Of a stretch of 5,137 nt of DNA, positions 1 to 5,137 are shown piece after piece; position 1 is the stretch's first letter, and every line of letters starts with the position of its first letter. The stretch spans positions 1 through 5,137 of the forward strand of contig CAZRIT010000088.1 of assembly GCA_964600225.1 (NCBI GenBank), in the 5' to 3' direction. The DNA is from CAZRIT01 sp964600225. GTDB lineage: Bacteria > Bacillota > Clostridia > Christensenellales > CAG-138. The translations under genes and the position numbers were made by a program. Under the pieces are notes generated by a model that made no database searches, was not told the DNA's origin, and saw only the letters and a list, made by a program, of their open reading frames with translations.

Positions 1-4
1 GGGT

Positions 5-52
5 GTCGGGGGGCCGTAAGGGGGAAATCGGAATCCCCCTCGGCCCCCCGAC
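5..52. repeat. Strong GC-rich two-step hairpin
   Basis: Positions 5-16 are the exact reverse complement of 41-52 (12 bp). An inner 7-bp arm at 19-25 pairs with 34-40, leaving a two-base bulge (17-18) and an 8-base loop (26-33). No T run follows on the + strand, so it is not a textbook intrinsic terminator. It could be the end of an upstream transcription unit, an RNA-stabilising stem, or a dispersed intergenic palindrome. The pairing is seen directly; the role is unknown. Confidence 0.7.
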
Positions 53-136
53 GTATGCCGTTATGCAAGCAAACAGCACACGCCCTTTTTGCCGCGGGCA
101 AAACCGACCGATACCCCGCCGCAGCGGCAAGGCACG

Positions 137-155
137 TTGTTCCCTGCGGGAACAA
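137..155. repeat. Short perfect hairpin
   Basis: TTGTTCCC (137-144) and GGGAACAA (148-155) pair perfectly around a 3-base loop. It lies directly before the REP-like palindrome and may be part of the same composite element. No T tract follows, so a terminator role is not supported. Confidence 0.5.
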
Positions 156-225
156 AGATTCCTCGCTGCGCTCGGAATGACACGAAACACGCTGTCATTC
201 TGAGGAGCGCAGCGACGAAGAATCT
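156..225. repeat. REP-like imperfect palindromic intergenic repeat
   Basis: The left arm (156-181) begins AGATTC and ends GAATGAC. The right arm (194-225) begins GTCATTC and ends GAATCT. Three blocks pair: 156-161 with 220-225, 164-173 with 205-214, and 175-181 with 194-200. The GTCATTCTGAG...GAAGAATCT pattern is a very common dispersed repeat in bacterial and metagenomic genomes, and it is often mistranslated into false small proteins. A related copy lies near the far end of the window (5067-5093). No transposase is linked to it here. It may act as a REP/BIME-like or MITE-like element, which is inference. Confidence 0.75.
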
Positions 226-233
226 TGCCCGCC

Positions 234-311
234 GCAGCGGATGCGCACAGCGGGGGCCGCATGCCGCCCAAAGCAGCGGATGCGCACAGCGGGGGGCGCA
301 TGCCGCCCAAA
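234..311. repeat. Two-copy 39-bp tandem repeat
   Basis: The unit starts GCAGCGGATGCGCACAGCGG and occurs at 234-272 and 273-311. The copies match at 38 of 39 positions, differing only at unit position 24 (C versus G). A further fragment, AGCGGCGCAT (312-321), echoes the unit. It abuts the REP-like palindrome on one side and the ftsW promoter region on the other. The unit length is a multiple of three and the stretch is open in some frames, but no start signal or recognisable protein supports coding. Confidence 0.85.
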
Positions 312-357
312 AGCGGCGCATAATGGAAAGATTCTGAAAACAATGTGGTACAGGCGG

Positions 358-386
358 TTGAGTCGGCTTGCCATGACATATATAAT
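358..386 (+). promoter_or_regulatory. Putative sigma-A promoter P1 upstream of ftsW
   Basis: TTGAGT (358-363) is followed after exactly 17 bases by a perfect TATAAT (381-386). The -35 matches the consensus at four of six positions. The site lies in a locally AT-rich patch within GC-rich DNA and points at ftsW. It overlaps P2, shifted by 10 bases. Its activity is inferred from sequence only. Confidence 0.6.
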
Positions 387-396
387 TTGATATGAT
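368..396 (+). promoter_or_regulatory. Putative sigma-A promoter P2 upstream of ftsW
   Basis: TTGCCA (368-373) is followed after 17 bases by TATGAT (391-396), with five of six matches in each box. A TG at 388-389, one base before the -10, makes an extended -10. Transcription would start near 403 and give a leader of about 30 bases before ftsW. It is the better of the two overlapping candidates on combined match, and is the likely promoter for the ftsW-murA-ftsQ unit. Confidence 0.65.
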
Positions 397-423
397 ACAC
401 GTTGCGATTTTTCATCGTGAAAC

Positions 424-431
424 GGAGAGGG
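424..431 (+). promoter_or_regulatory. Ribosome binding site of ftsW
   Basis: GGAGAGGG lies between two possible starts. GGAG at 424-427 sits 5 bases before TTG 433, while GAGG at 427-430 sits 11 bases before ATG 442. Spacing slightly favours the TTG and codon preference favours the ATG, so the start is left open between them. Confidence 0.6.
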
Positions 432-432
432 A

Positions 433-1581
433 TTGACGAGCATGGAGAGCCGCGCCATCGGCAAAAAAGCGACCGCGAACCGCAAAAAGCGGGGACATTT
501 GGATTATCCGATCCTCATGACCGTGGCGCTTTTGTGCGCCTTTGGGCTGGTGATGGTTTTTTCGGCCAGCTACTACTATGCCCAGAATACCGCCTCCGTG
601 GGCTACGACGGTTACTACTATATCCGCAAGCAGGCGGTGTTCCTTGCCATCGGATTGCCGATGATGATACTGGTTTCGTATGTGGACTACCGCAGGTTCG
701 AAAAGTACAAGGTTGTGGTCATCCTCGTCTCCATCGCGCTGCTGGTGGCGGTGCTCATATTCGGCCAGGTGACCAACGGCGCAAAGCGATGGCTGGTCAT
801 CGGCGGCCAGAGCATCCAGCCGTCGGAGATTGCCAAATTCGGCATGATGCTGTACATGTGCTCGTTCATGGCCAAAAAGCATAGCGTCATGCGCAGCTTT
901 ACCATGGGCATGCTTCCCATGCTTTTGGTCATCGGCGTCATTTGCGGGCTGGTCATGCTGCAGCCGAACATGTCCATGGCCGTTATCATGGGCATGATGG
1001 GCTATGCGCTGCTGTTCATCGGCGGCGCGGATACCAAGCAGATGATCCTGCTGGCGGTGGTCATGGTTGCGGCGTTCGGGCTCTTGGCCGTCATTGCGCC
1101 GTACCGATTGGCGCGCCTGACCTCGTATACCGATCCGTGGGCGGATCCGCTGGGCGACGGATATCAGCTTATCCAGTCCTACTACGCGCTGGGCGCGGGC
1201 GGGCTGTTTGGCGTTGGGCTCAACAACAGCAAGCAGAAGCTGCTGTACATGACCTACGGCGAGTCGGACTTCATCTTCGCCATCGTCTGCGAGGAGCTCG
1301 GGCTTATCGGCGGGCTGGCGGTGCTGCTGGCATACGCGTTCATCGTGTACCGCGGGCTGCGCGTGGCGCTGCGCTGCCGCGATCGGTTCGGCAGCCTTCT
1401 GGCGGGCGGCATCACGGTGGTGTTCGGTATCCAGGTGTTCATCAACATCGGCGTGTGCACGGGGCTGGTGCCCACCACGGGCCAGGCGCTGCCGTTCATC
1501 AGCGCGGGCGGTTCGTCGATGATGATATTCCTCGCCGCCATGGGCGTGCTGTTGAGCCTCTCGCGCTCGACGAACGTGTAA
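433..1581 (+). CDS. ftsW: FtsW/SpoVE-type SEDS peptidoglycan glycosyltransferase
   Basis: A polytopic membrane protein of the SEDS family that polymerises lipid II into glycan strands, working with a class B penicillin-binding protein at the division septum. The 382-residue length is normal. About ten hydrophobic segments are visible, at roughly residues 26-46, 68-86, 94-112, 135-147, 156-176, 179-197, 203-222, 281-310, 323-345 and 360-378. Family marks include KRW (118-120) with QPSE (129-132), the large outer loop ending in YGESDF (Asp279 matches the position of the essential SEDS aspartate) and the late signature VPTTGQALPFISAGGSS (346-362). Ala358 replaces the usual Tyr of SYGGSS. The N-terminus is short and basic, as expected for a cytoplasmic end. 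The start could be TTG 433 or ATG 442. The murA and ftsQ neighbours favour FtsW over RodA. SpoVE, the sporulation paralogue, cannot be excluded. It is transcribed from the promoters at 358-396. Confidence 0.93.
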   Translation: MTSMESRAIGKKATANRKKRGHLDYPILMTVALLCAFGLVMVFSASYYYAQNTASVGYDGYYYIRKQAVFLAIGLPMMILVSYVDYRRFEKYKVVVILVSIALLVAVLIFGQVTNGAKRWLVIGGQSIQPSEIAKFGMMLYMCSFMAKKHSVMRSFTMGMLPMLLVIGVICGLVMLQPNMSMAVIMGMMGYALLFIGGADTKQMILLAVVMVAAFGLLAVIAPYRLARLTSYTDPWADPLGDGYQLIQSYYALGAGGLFGVGLNNSKQKLLYMTYGESDFIFAIVCEELGLIGGLAVLLAYAFIVYRGLRVALRCRDRFGSLLAGGITVVFGIQVFINIGVCTGLVPTTGQALPFISAGGSSMMIFLAAMGVLLSLSRSTNV

Positions 1582-1658
1582 ATTTTTCGTTTTTGTCGGA
1601 CTTTGCCGAAACGTTGTCGGAACATTCGGCCCGTTCCCTGCATAGAATAGTCTGTGCT

Positions 1659-1666
1659 GGGAGGTG
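1659..1666 (+). promoter_or_regulatory. Ribosome binding site of murA
   Basis: GGGAGGTG lies 4 bases before ATG 1671, with its GGAGG core ending 6 bases before it. This fixes the murA start, which matters because the same reading frame stays open far upstream inside ftsW. Confidence 0.85.
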
Positions 1667-1670
1667 TTCC

Positions 1671-2927
1671 ATGGCGAACCTGATCGTCACGGGCGGGTAT
1701 CCGCTGACGGGCTGTTGCCGCATCGGTGGGGCAAAAAACGCGGTGCTTCCGATACTGGCCGCATGCGTGCTGACAAAACGCTCCGTGCGGCTTTTGAACT
1801 GTCCGCGTTTGACCGACGTGGACAACATGGCCCGCATCCTCAAAACCCTGGGCTGCACGGTGCGGCACGAGGGCGATATCATGGATGTGTGCGCCAGGGA
1901 TGCGGCGGGCTTTGAGCTGCCCGAGCACCTGAGCAAGGAGCTGCGCTCCTCCATATTCCTGCTCGGCCCCGTACTGGGGCGGTTTCAGCAGGCGGTGGTG
2001 ACGCATCCCGGCGGGTGCGAAATCGGCAATCGGCCCATCGATTTGCACCTCAACGGCCTGTCCGCGCTGGGCGTGAAAATCATCGAGGAGGGCGGCCGCA
2101 TCCGCTGCGATGGCAGCAGGCTGGTCGGCGCGGATATTCACCTGGATTATCCGAGCGTGGGCGCCACGGAAAACGTCATGATGGCGGCCGTGGCGGCGGA
2201 GGGCGAGACCTACATCCGCAACGCTGCCCGCGAGCCTGAGATTGCCGATCTGCAAAGGTTTTTGTGCGCGGCGGGCTTCCGTGTGCGCGGCGCGGGCTCG
2301 TCCACCATTGTCATCCGCGGCGGCTGTACGCCGCGGGATGTGGTGCACACCGTCATGCCCGATCGCATTGTGGCGGGCACGCTTTTGACGGCGGCGGCCA
2401 TTACGGGCGGCGAGGTGACGGCGGAGAACGTCGTGGCCGAGCACATGACGGGCACGCTCAAAAAGCTGTGCGAGGCGGGCTGCCGCATCCGCGTGACGGA
2501 TCATGCGGTGACGCTGTCGGGCGGCGAGCGGCCAAGGGAGATTCAGCGCATCGAGACGCTGCCGCACCCCGGCTTTCCCACCGATATGCAAGCGCAGCTG
2601 TTTGCGCTCTGCTCGGTGGCGGACGGCACGAGCGTCATTGTGGAAAACGTGTTTGAAAACCGCTTCAAGCACGCGCAGGAGTTGGCGCGCATGGGCGCGG
2701 TCAGCACCATCAAGGGCAACACCGCCGTGATTCGCGGCGTTGCCAGGCTCACGGGCGCGGATGTGACCGCGCACGATCTGCGCGGCGGCGCGGCGCTGGT
2801 GCTGGCGGGGCTGGCGGCCGACGGCGTGACCCGGGTTGGCATGATAGAACGCATCGACCGCGGCTACGAGCGGCTGGAAGAAACGCTCGGCGCGCTCGGC
2901 GCCAAGATTGCAAGAGAGGAACCGTAA
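1671..2927 (+). CDS. murA: UDP-N-acetylglucosamine 1-carboxyvinyltransferase (MurA)
   Basis: A cytoplasmic enzyme that transfers enolpyruvate from phosphoenolpyruvate to UDP-GlcNAc, the first committed step of peptidoglycan synthesis and the target of fosfomycin. The product is 418 residues, the usual MurA size. Key residues match E. coli numbering closely: Lys22 and Asn23 in GGAKNAVLPIL, the catalytic cysteine at 116 in GGCEIGNRPIDLHL (Cys115 in E. coli), Asp305 in PGFPTDMQAQ, Arg371 in DLRGGAALVLAGLAADG and Arg397 in IDRGYERLE. The cysteine is present, so the natural fosfomycin-resistant Cys-to-Asp variant is not seen. Asn in GNRP, where Ala is common, is a mild oddity. It lies 89 bases after ftsW and 8 bases before the ftsQ reading frame, which implies co-transcription. 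Whether it is the MurA1 or MurA2 (MurZ) type cannot be decided by eye. All expected active-site residues are in place. Confidence 0.97.
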   Translation: MANLIVTGGYPLTGCCRIGGAKNAVLPILAACVLTKRSVRLLNCPRLTDVDNMARILKTLGCTVRHEGDIMDVCARDAAGFELPEHLSKELRSSIFLLGPVLGRFQQAVVTHPGGCEIGNRPIDLHLNGLSALGVKIIEEGGRIRCDGSRLVGADIHLDYPSVGATENVMMAAVAAEGETYIRNAAREPEIADLQRFLCAAGFRVRGAGSSTIVIRGGCTPRDVVHTVMPDRIVAGTLLTAAAITGGEVTAENVVAEHMTGTLKKLCEAGCRIRVTDHAVTLSGGERPREIQRIETLPHPGFPTDMQAQLFALCSVADGTSVIVENVFENRFKHAQELARMGAVSTIKGNTAVIRGVARLTGADVTAHDLRGGAALVLAGLAADGVTRVGMIERIDRGYERLEETLGALGAKIAREEP

Positions 2928-2935
2928 ACCTCGAA

Positions 2936-3447
2936 GTGGCAAGGGACAAGAACAAAAACAAGGCGGCCAAAAAACCGCCCAAACAGGACAAGCCCAAGAA
3001 TCCGCACAGCTTCTGGTCGGGCTTTTTTGAGCCTGTGCCCGAGGATGAGGATATCGATCCCGCCATGGCCAACCGCCTGTACGGCGAGCCGCCCGAGATC
3101 GAGCAGACCGTGCACCTGTTCAGCGACGACGAGGTGGAATACTCCGATGAGCTGGATGTTGCGGCCGTGGAATCGCTCACCTGGGACGATGGCGAGCCCA
3201 TCCTGACCGAAGAGGAACGCCTGCAGCGGCTGGCCGAGGCCGAGGCGCTCAGGCGGGAGCGGGAAAAGCGCGCGCGGCCTGCGGCAAAACCGCCCGAGCG
3301 GAGCGCAAAAAAGCGCGGCACGGAGGAAGCGCGCGGCAAGGCCAAAACCAAAAAGAAGCGCGGGACGGACGAGCCCAAGCGCGCCAAGGGGAAGCGGCCC
3401 GAGCCCGAGCGGCCGAGGAAACAGCGCCCGCCGTCCGAGCAGACCTA
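2936..3447 (+). CDS. N-terminal part of FtsQ/DivIB-like protein, cut by gap
   Basis: An open frame of 170 complete codons begins at GTG 2936, 8 bases after the murA stop, and runs without a stop into the N run. It has no known domain. It starts Lys-rich (residues 1-22), then has an FWSGFFEPVPEDEDID patch (26-41), an acidic stretch (about 51-94), a charged probable helix or coiled coil (about 91-113) and a Lys/Arg/Pro-rich tail (114-170). It has no signal peptide or membrane segment. The VHLFSDDE motif at 59-66 recurs in related form after the gap. A single gene with the downstream ftsQ part is therefore the best reading. The ribosome site is weak: AGAGAGGA at 2913-2920 is about 15 bases before the GTG. 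The alternative ATG at 3065 has no better signal. If it were a separate gene, it would be an unrecognised disordered protein. Confidence 0.72.
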
Positions 3448-3547
3448 NNNNNNNNNNNNNNNNNNNNNNNNNNNNNNNNNNNNNNNNNNNNNNNNNNNNN
3501 NNNNNNNNNNNNNNNNNNNNNNNNNNNNNNNNNNNNNNNNNNNNNNN
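3448..3547. other. Assembly gap of 100 N
   Basis: Exactly 100 unknown bases, a common placeholder length, so the true distance is unknown. The gap sits at the edge of a 36-bp tandem repeat, a likely cause of the break. As written, the gap throws the two halves of the ftsQ gene out of frame. A true length of 3n+2 bases, including a 4-base overlap (length -4), would restore the frame. Confidence 0.98.
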
Positions 3548-4920
3548 CCTACGACGACGGCACGCAGTATGCCGAAGCGCCTGTCTACGGTGACGGCACG
3601 CAGTATGCCGAAGCGCCTGTCTACGGTGACGGCGCGCAATATGCCGAAACGCCCGCCACCCCCATCGATCTGTTCGAGGACGGGGCCGATGCGGACGCTG
3701 CCGCGCTGCCGTTTGAAACGGAGTATGACGCTGCTGAACCCATCCGCCTGTTCGACGACGACGGAAACGAGACGGGCAGCTATCTCGACGACGACACCGC
3801 GCGCATACGGATGTTCCGTACGGGCACAGCGTCCACCACGCGCATTCACGTCAAGCAGACGGAATCGGCCATCCGCAGCGAGGAGGCCCGCCGCCGCGCC
3901 GAAGCGCGCGCCGCGCAGGAGCGCCGCGAGGCCATGGCCAACCGCCGGGACCGCCGCAAGAAGCGCATACGCACCGTGCGCAGCGTATTTGGCAATATTG
4001 CCTTCATGCTGTTTTTGATCGCGACGATCGCCGTTGCGCTGTATTACGGGTTCCTGCTGACGGATATCATCGTGGTCGGCAACGATACCTATACGTCCGA
4101 TTACATCATCGAGCAATCGGGGCTGGAGCGCGGCAGGCATATGCTGATGTGCGATTTGGACGCGGCAGAGGAAGCCATCAGCGAAAACCCGTACTTGCAG
4201 GTGGACGGCATCACCTATATATTCCCAAGCCGTATCCGCATTACCATCACCGAGCGCAAGGAGGCGGCGGGCATCATCGGCCTGGATTACAACGTCATCA
4301 TCGATAAAAACGGCTATGTGCTCTCCATGAGCGGCGGGACGGACCTTTCCAAGCTGCTGCGGGTAACGGGCGTGAGCATGACGGGCTTCCAACTCGGCCA
4401 GCGGCTGGGGCAGGGGAACGATTTTACCACCGCCACGCTCATCCAGCTCATCGAGCAGCTGGAGGAATACAACCTGATGCAGACCATTACGGCCGTAGAT
4501 ATGACCACGCCGCTGGCCATCACCATGACGGCCTCCAACGGCTTGAAAATCCATTTGGGACAGGCCACCGACCTGCCCGAAAAGATGTATTCGCTCAGCC
4601 GCCTGATCCCGCAGTTTCTTTCCAAGAATATCAGCACGGGCACCCTGTACCTGTCCGCAAGAGGCGGCACGGTTTATTCTCCGTCCTCGGCGGAGAGCAA
4701 TGCGCGCCTTGCGCGCGAGGCGGCCCAGGCAGCGGCGGCGCAGATGATCGATAACGACGGCGACGGTAAGGACGATGTCACGGGCGCCGATATGCCTGTG
4801 CTGCCCGATGATGGCGGCGCGGATACCACGCTCCCCGGCGCGCTCACGGGTGCGGCCATTCCCTCCTCCACGCCAGCGCCGTCCAACCTTGGGGGCACGT
4901 CGGATTCGTTCTCGGGCTGA
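3548..4920 (+). CDS. ftsQ: Cell division protein FtsQ/DivIB, C-terminal part after gap
   Basis: A bitopic divisome protein that links early and late division proteins and interacts with the FtsL/DivIC and FtsB-type partners. Counting from the Tyr codon at 3550 as 1, about 456 residues are visible. They comprise three 12-residue repeats (1-36), an acidic stretch with two LF motifs (about 38-80), an Arg/Glu-rich basic helix ending RRDRRKKRIR, one membrane segment (about 147-170), a POTRA domain (about 171-238; IIVVGNDTYTSDYI, then ENPYLQVDGITYIFPSRIRI and ITERKEA), the FtsQ/DivIB beta domain (about 239-377) and a 79-residue low-complexity tail. ATG 3811 has no ribosome site and would be an artefact start created by the gap. 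ATG 3934 would give a family-sized 328-residue protein but also has a poor site. The preferred reading is one long protein starting at GTG 2936, about 627 residues if the flanks overlap by 4 bases. Confidence 0.88.
3550..3657 (+). repeat. Three-copy 36-bp in-frame tandem repeat in ftsQ
   Basis: Units at 3550-3585, 3586-3621 and 3622-3657 encode YDDGTQYAEAPV, YGDGTQYAEAPV and YGDGAQYAETPA. The first two differ at only two adjacent bases (AC versus GT). The third has more changes, as expected at the edge of an expanding and contracting array. The array touches the assembly gap, so the real copy number may be higher. It lies in the predicted cytoplasmic, disordered part of the protein. Confidence 0.92.
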
Positions 4921-4949
4921 AGGCGCGCACCAACAACAATCGGGTATAC

Positions 4950-4981
4950 AACAACCTCCGTTCCATGGAACGGAGGTTGTT
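4950..4981 (+). terminator. Probable intrinsic terminator after ftsQ (32-bp perfect palindrome)
   Basis: A 14-bp stem (4950-4963 with 4968-4981) closes a CATG loop 29 bases after the ftsQ stop. The 3' side runs into the T-rich TTGTTTGTTCG. The stem is only about half G+C and the T run is interrupted by G. As DNA it is a perfect palindrome centred on CCATGG, so a protein-binding or recombination role is possible. Its position at the end of the unit makes termination the simplest reading. Confidence 0.75.
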
Positions 4982-4995
4982 TGTTCGTCCGCTTT

Positions 4996-5093
4996 GTCAT
5001 TCTGCGCCGCTGCGGGGGCATACGCGTTGTGCCATTCCGAGCCGACGCCACAGCGTCGCCCGTCGTGTCATCCTGAGCGAAGTCGAAGGATCT
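4996..5093. repeat. REP-like repeat cluster downstream of ftsQ
   Basis: Three related pieces occur in a row: a degenerate GTCATTCTG start at 4996, GCCATTCCGAG at 5031, and a good copy at 5067-5093 reading GTCATCCTGAGCGAAGTCGA and ending AGGATCT. Inside is a perfect 6-bp hairpin with a CACA loop (5043-5048 with 5053-5058). The complement of the last copy translates to the familiar spurious peptide SFDFAQDD. It is the same broad family as the element at 156-225, so the three-gene unit is bracketed by these repeats. No gene is supported from 4921 to the window end. Confidence 0.75.
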
Positions 5094-5137
5094 TGAGGGC
5101 CGCGTGTACACGTTGCTCGGGGTATGTGCAAGTCGTC

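Noticed and set aside
3..485. Several small open frames in the first 485 bases on both strands, including 89-337 (+) and 61-321 (-)
   Set aside because: They consist of translated REP-like and 39-bp repeats (peptides such as ILRSAATKNL and the mirrored CAHPL units), have no ribosome sites and resemble well-known spurious proteins.
1551..1596. Possible terminator at the end of ftsW (7-bp stem at 1551-1571, then T-rich 1582-1594)
   Set aside because: The stem lies inside the coding end, contains a G-T pair, and is separated from the T tract by about 10 bases, so it is unlikely to work as an intrinsic terminator.
1593..1648. Possible murA promoter (TAGAAT at 1643-1648) and an 8-bp direct repeat TTGTCGGA (1593-1600, 1614-1621)
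   Set aside because: No -35 box lies at 16-18 bases from TAGAAT, and the direct repeat is short with no known operator match. Read-through from the ftsW promoters is simpler.
942..1670. Upstream extension of the murA frame far into ftsW
   Set aside because: It is an out-of-frame shadow of ftsW. The strong ribosome site before ATG 1671 and the MurA N-terminal GGAKNA motif at its normal position (Lys22) fix the start.
1254..2942. A 562-codon antisense open frame across ftsW and murA
   Set aside because: Long antisense frames are expected opposite GC-rich genes. The translation is Arg/His/Ala-rich with no recognisable domain, and both + strand genes are clearly real.
3547..4018. Continuation of the 2936 frame after the gap, giving a Thr/Arg/Pro-rich 360-residue product
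   Set aside because: It uses the arbitrary 100-N length. After the gap the real frame is the one carrying the repeats, membrane segment and POTRA domain.
3445..4554. Antisense 369-codon frame opposite ftsQ, spanning the gap
   Set aside because: It runs through the N run, mirrors the tandem repeat and lacks any recognisable domain.
4674..5111. Antisense open frame starting in the downstream repeats (SRSFDFAQDD peptide)
   Set aside because: It is a translation of the REP-like repeat and of the reverse strand of the ftsQ tail, with no coding evidence.
5103..5112. 10-bp palindrome CGTGTACACG
   Set aside because: Too short to call without context; such sites occur by chance and nothing nearby suggests an operator.

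Overview
The window looks like a chromosomal piece of the division and cell wall (dcw) cluster of a GC-rich, Gram-positive-type bacterium. It most resembles a Clostridia-like Bacillota assembled from a metagenome. That placement is inferred from the ftsW-murA-ftsQ (divIB) gene set, the purine-rich Shine-Dalgarno sites, a sigma-A-type promoter, gut-MAG-style intergenic repeats and a scaffold gap of exactly 100 N. No taxonomic marker in the window settles it.

Layout. Positions 1-430 hold no gene. They contain a strong GC-rich hairpin (5-52), a short hairpin (137-155), a REP-like imperfect palindrome (156-225), two copies of a 39-bp tandem repeat (234-311) and two overlapping sigma-A-type promoters (358-396). 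Three genes follow on the + strand: ftsW (433-1581), murA (1671-2927) and an ftsQ/divIB-type gene (2936-4920) broken by the N run at 3448-3547. A 32-bp perfect palindrome with a T-rich tail (4950-4981) is the probable terminator. Positions 4996-5137 hold REP-like repeats again, and no gene.

How the genes work together. MurA makes the first committed peptidoglycan precursor in the cytoplasm. FtsW polymerises lipid II at the septum. FtsQ/DivIB is the bitopic divisome scaffold that helps recruit and control septal synthesis. The three genes probably form one transcription unit running from the promoters at about 358-396 to the terminator at about 4981. murG, which often lies between ftsW/spoVE and murA in Clostridia, is absent.

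The most unusual content is the ftsQ gene. Its predicted cytoplasmic N-terminus exceeds 300 residues (family members usually have a few dozen). It combines acidic and Lys/Arg-rich low-complexity stretches, a 12-residue tandem repeat beside the assembly gap, and a recurring hydrophobic-x-Leu-Phe-acidic short motif on both sides of the gap. The extracytoplasmic C-terminus carries a low-complexity tail with a calcium-loop-like Asp/Gly motif. I see no mobile element, CRISPR array, tRNA, rRNA or defence system, and no evidence of a wholly new system.
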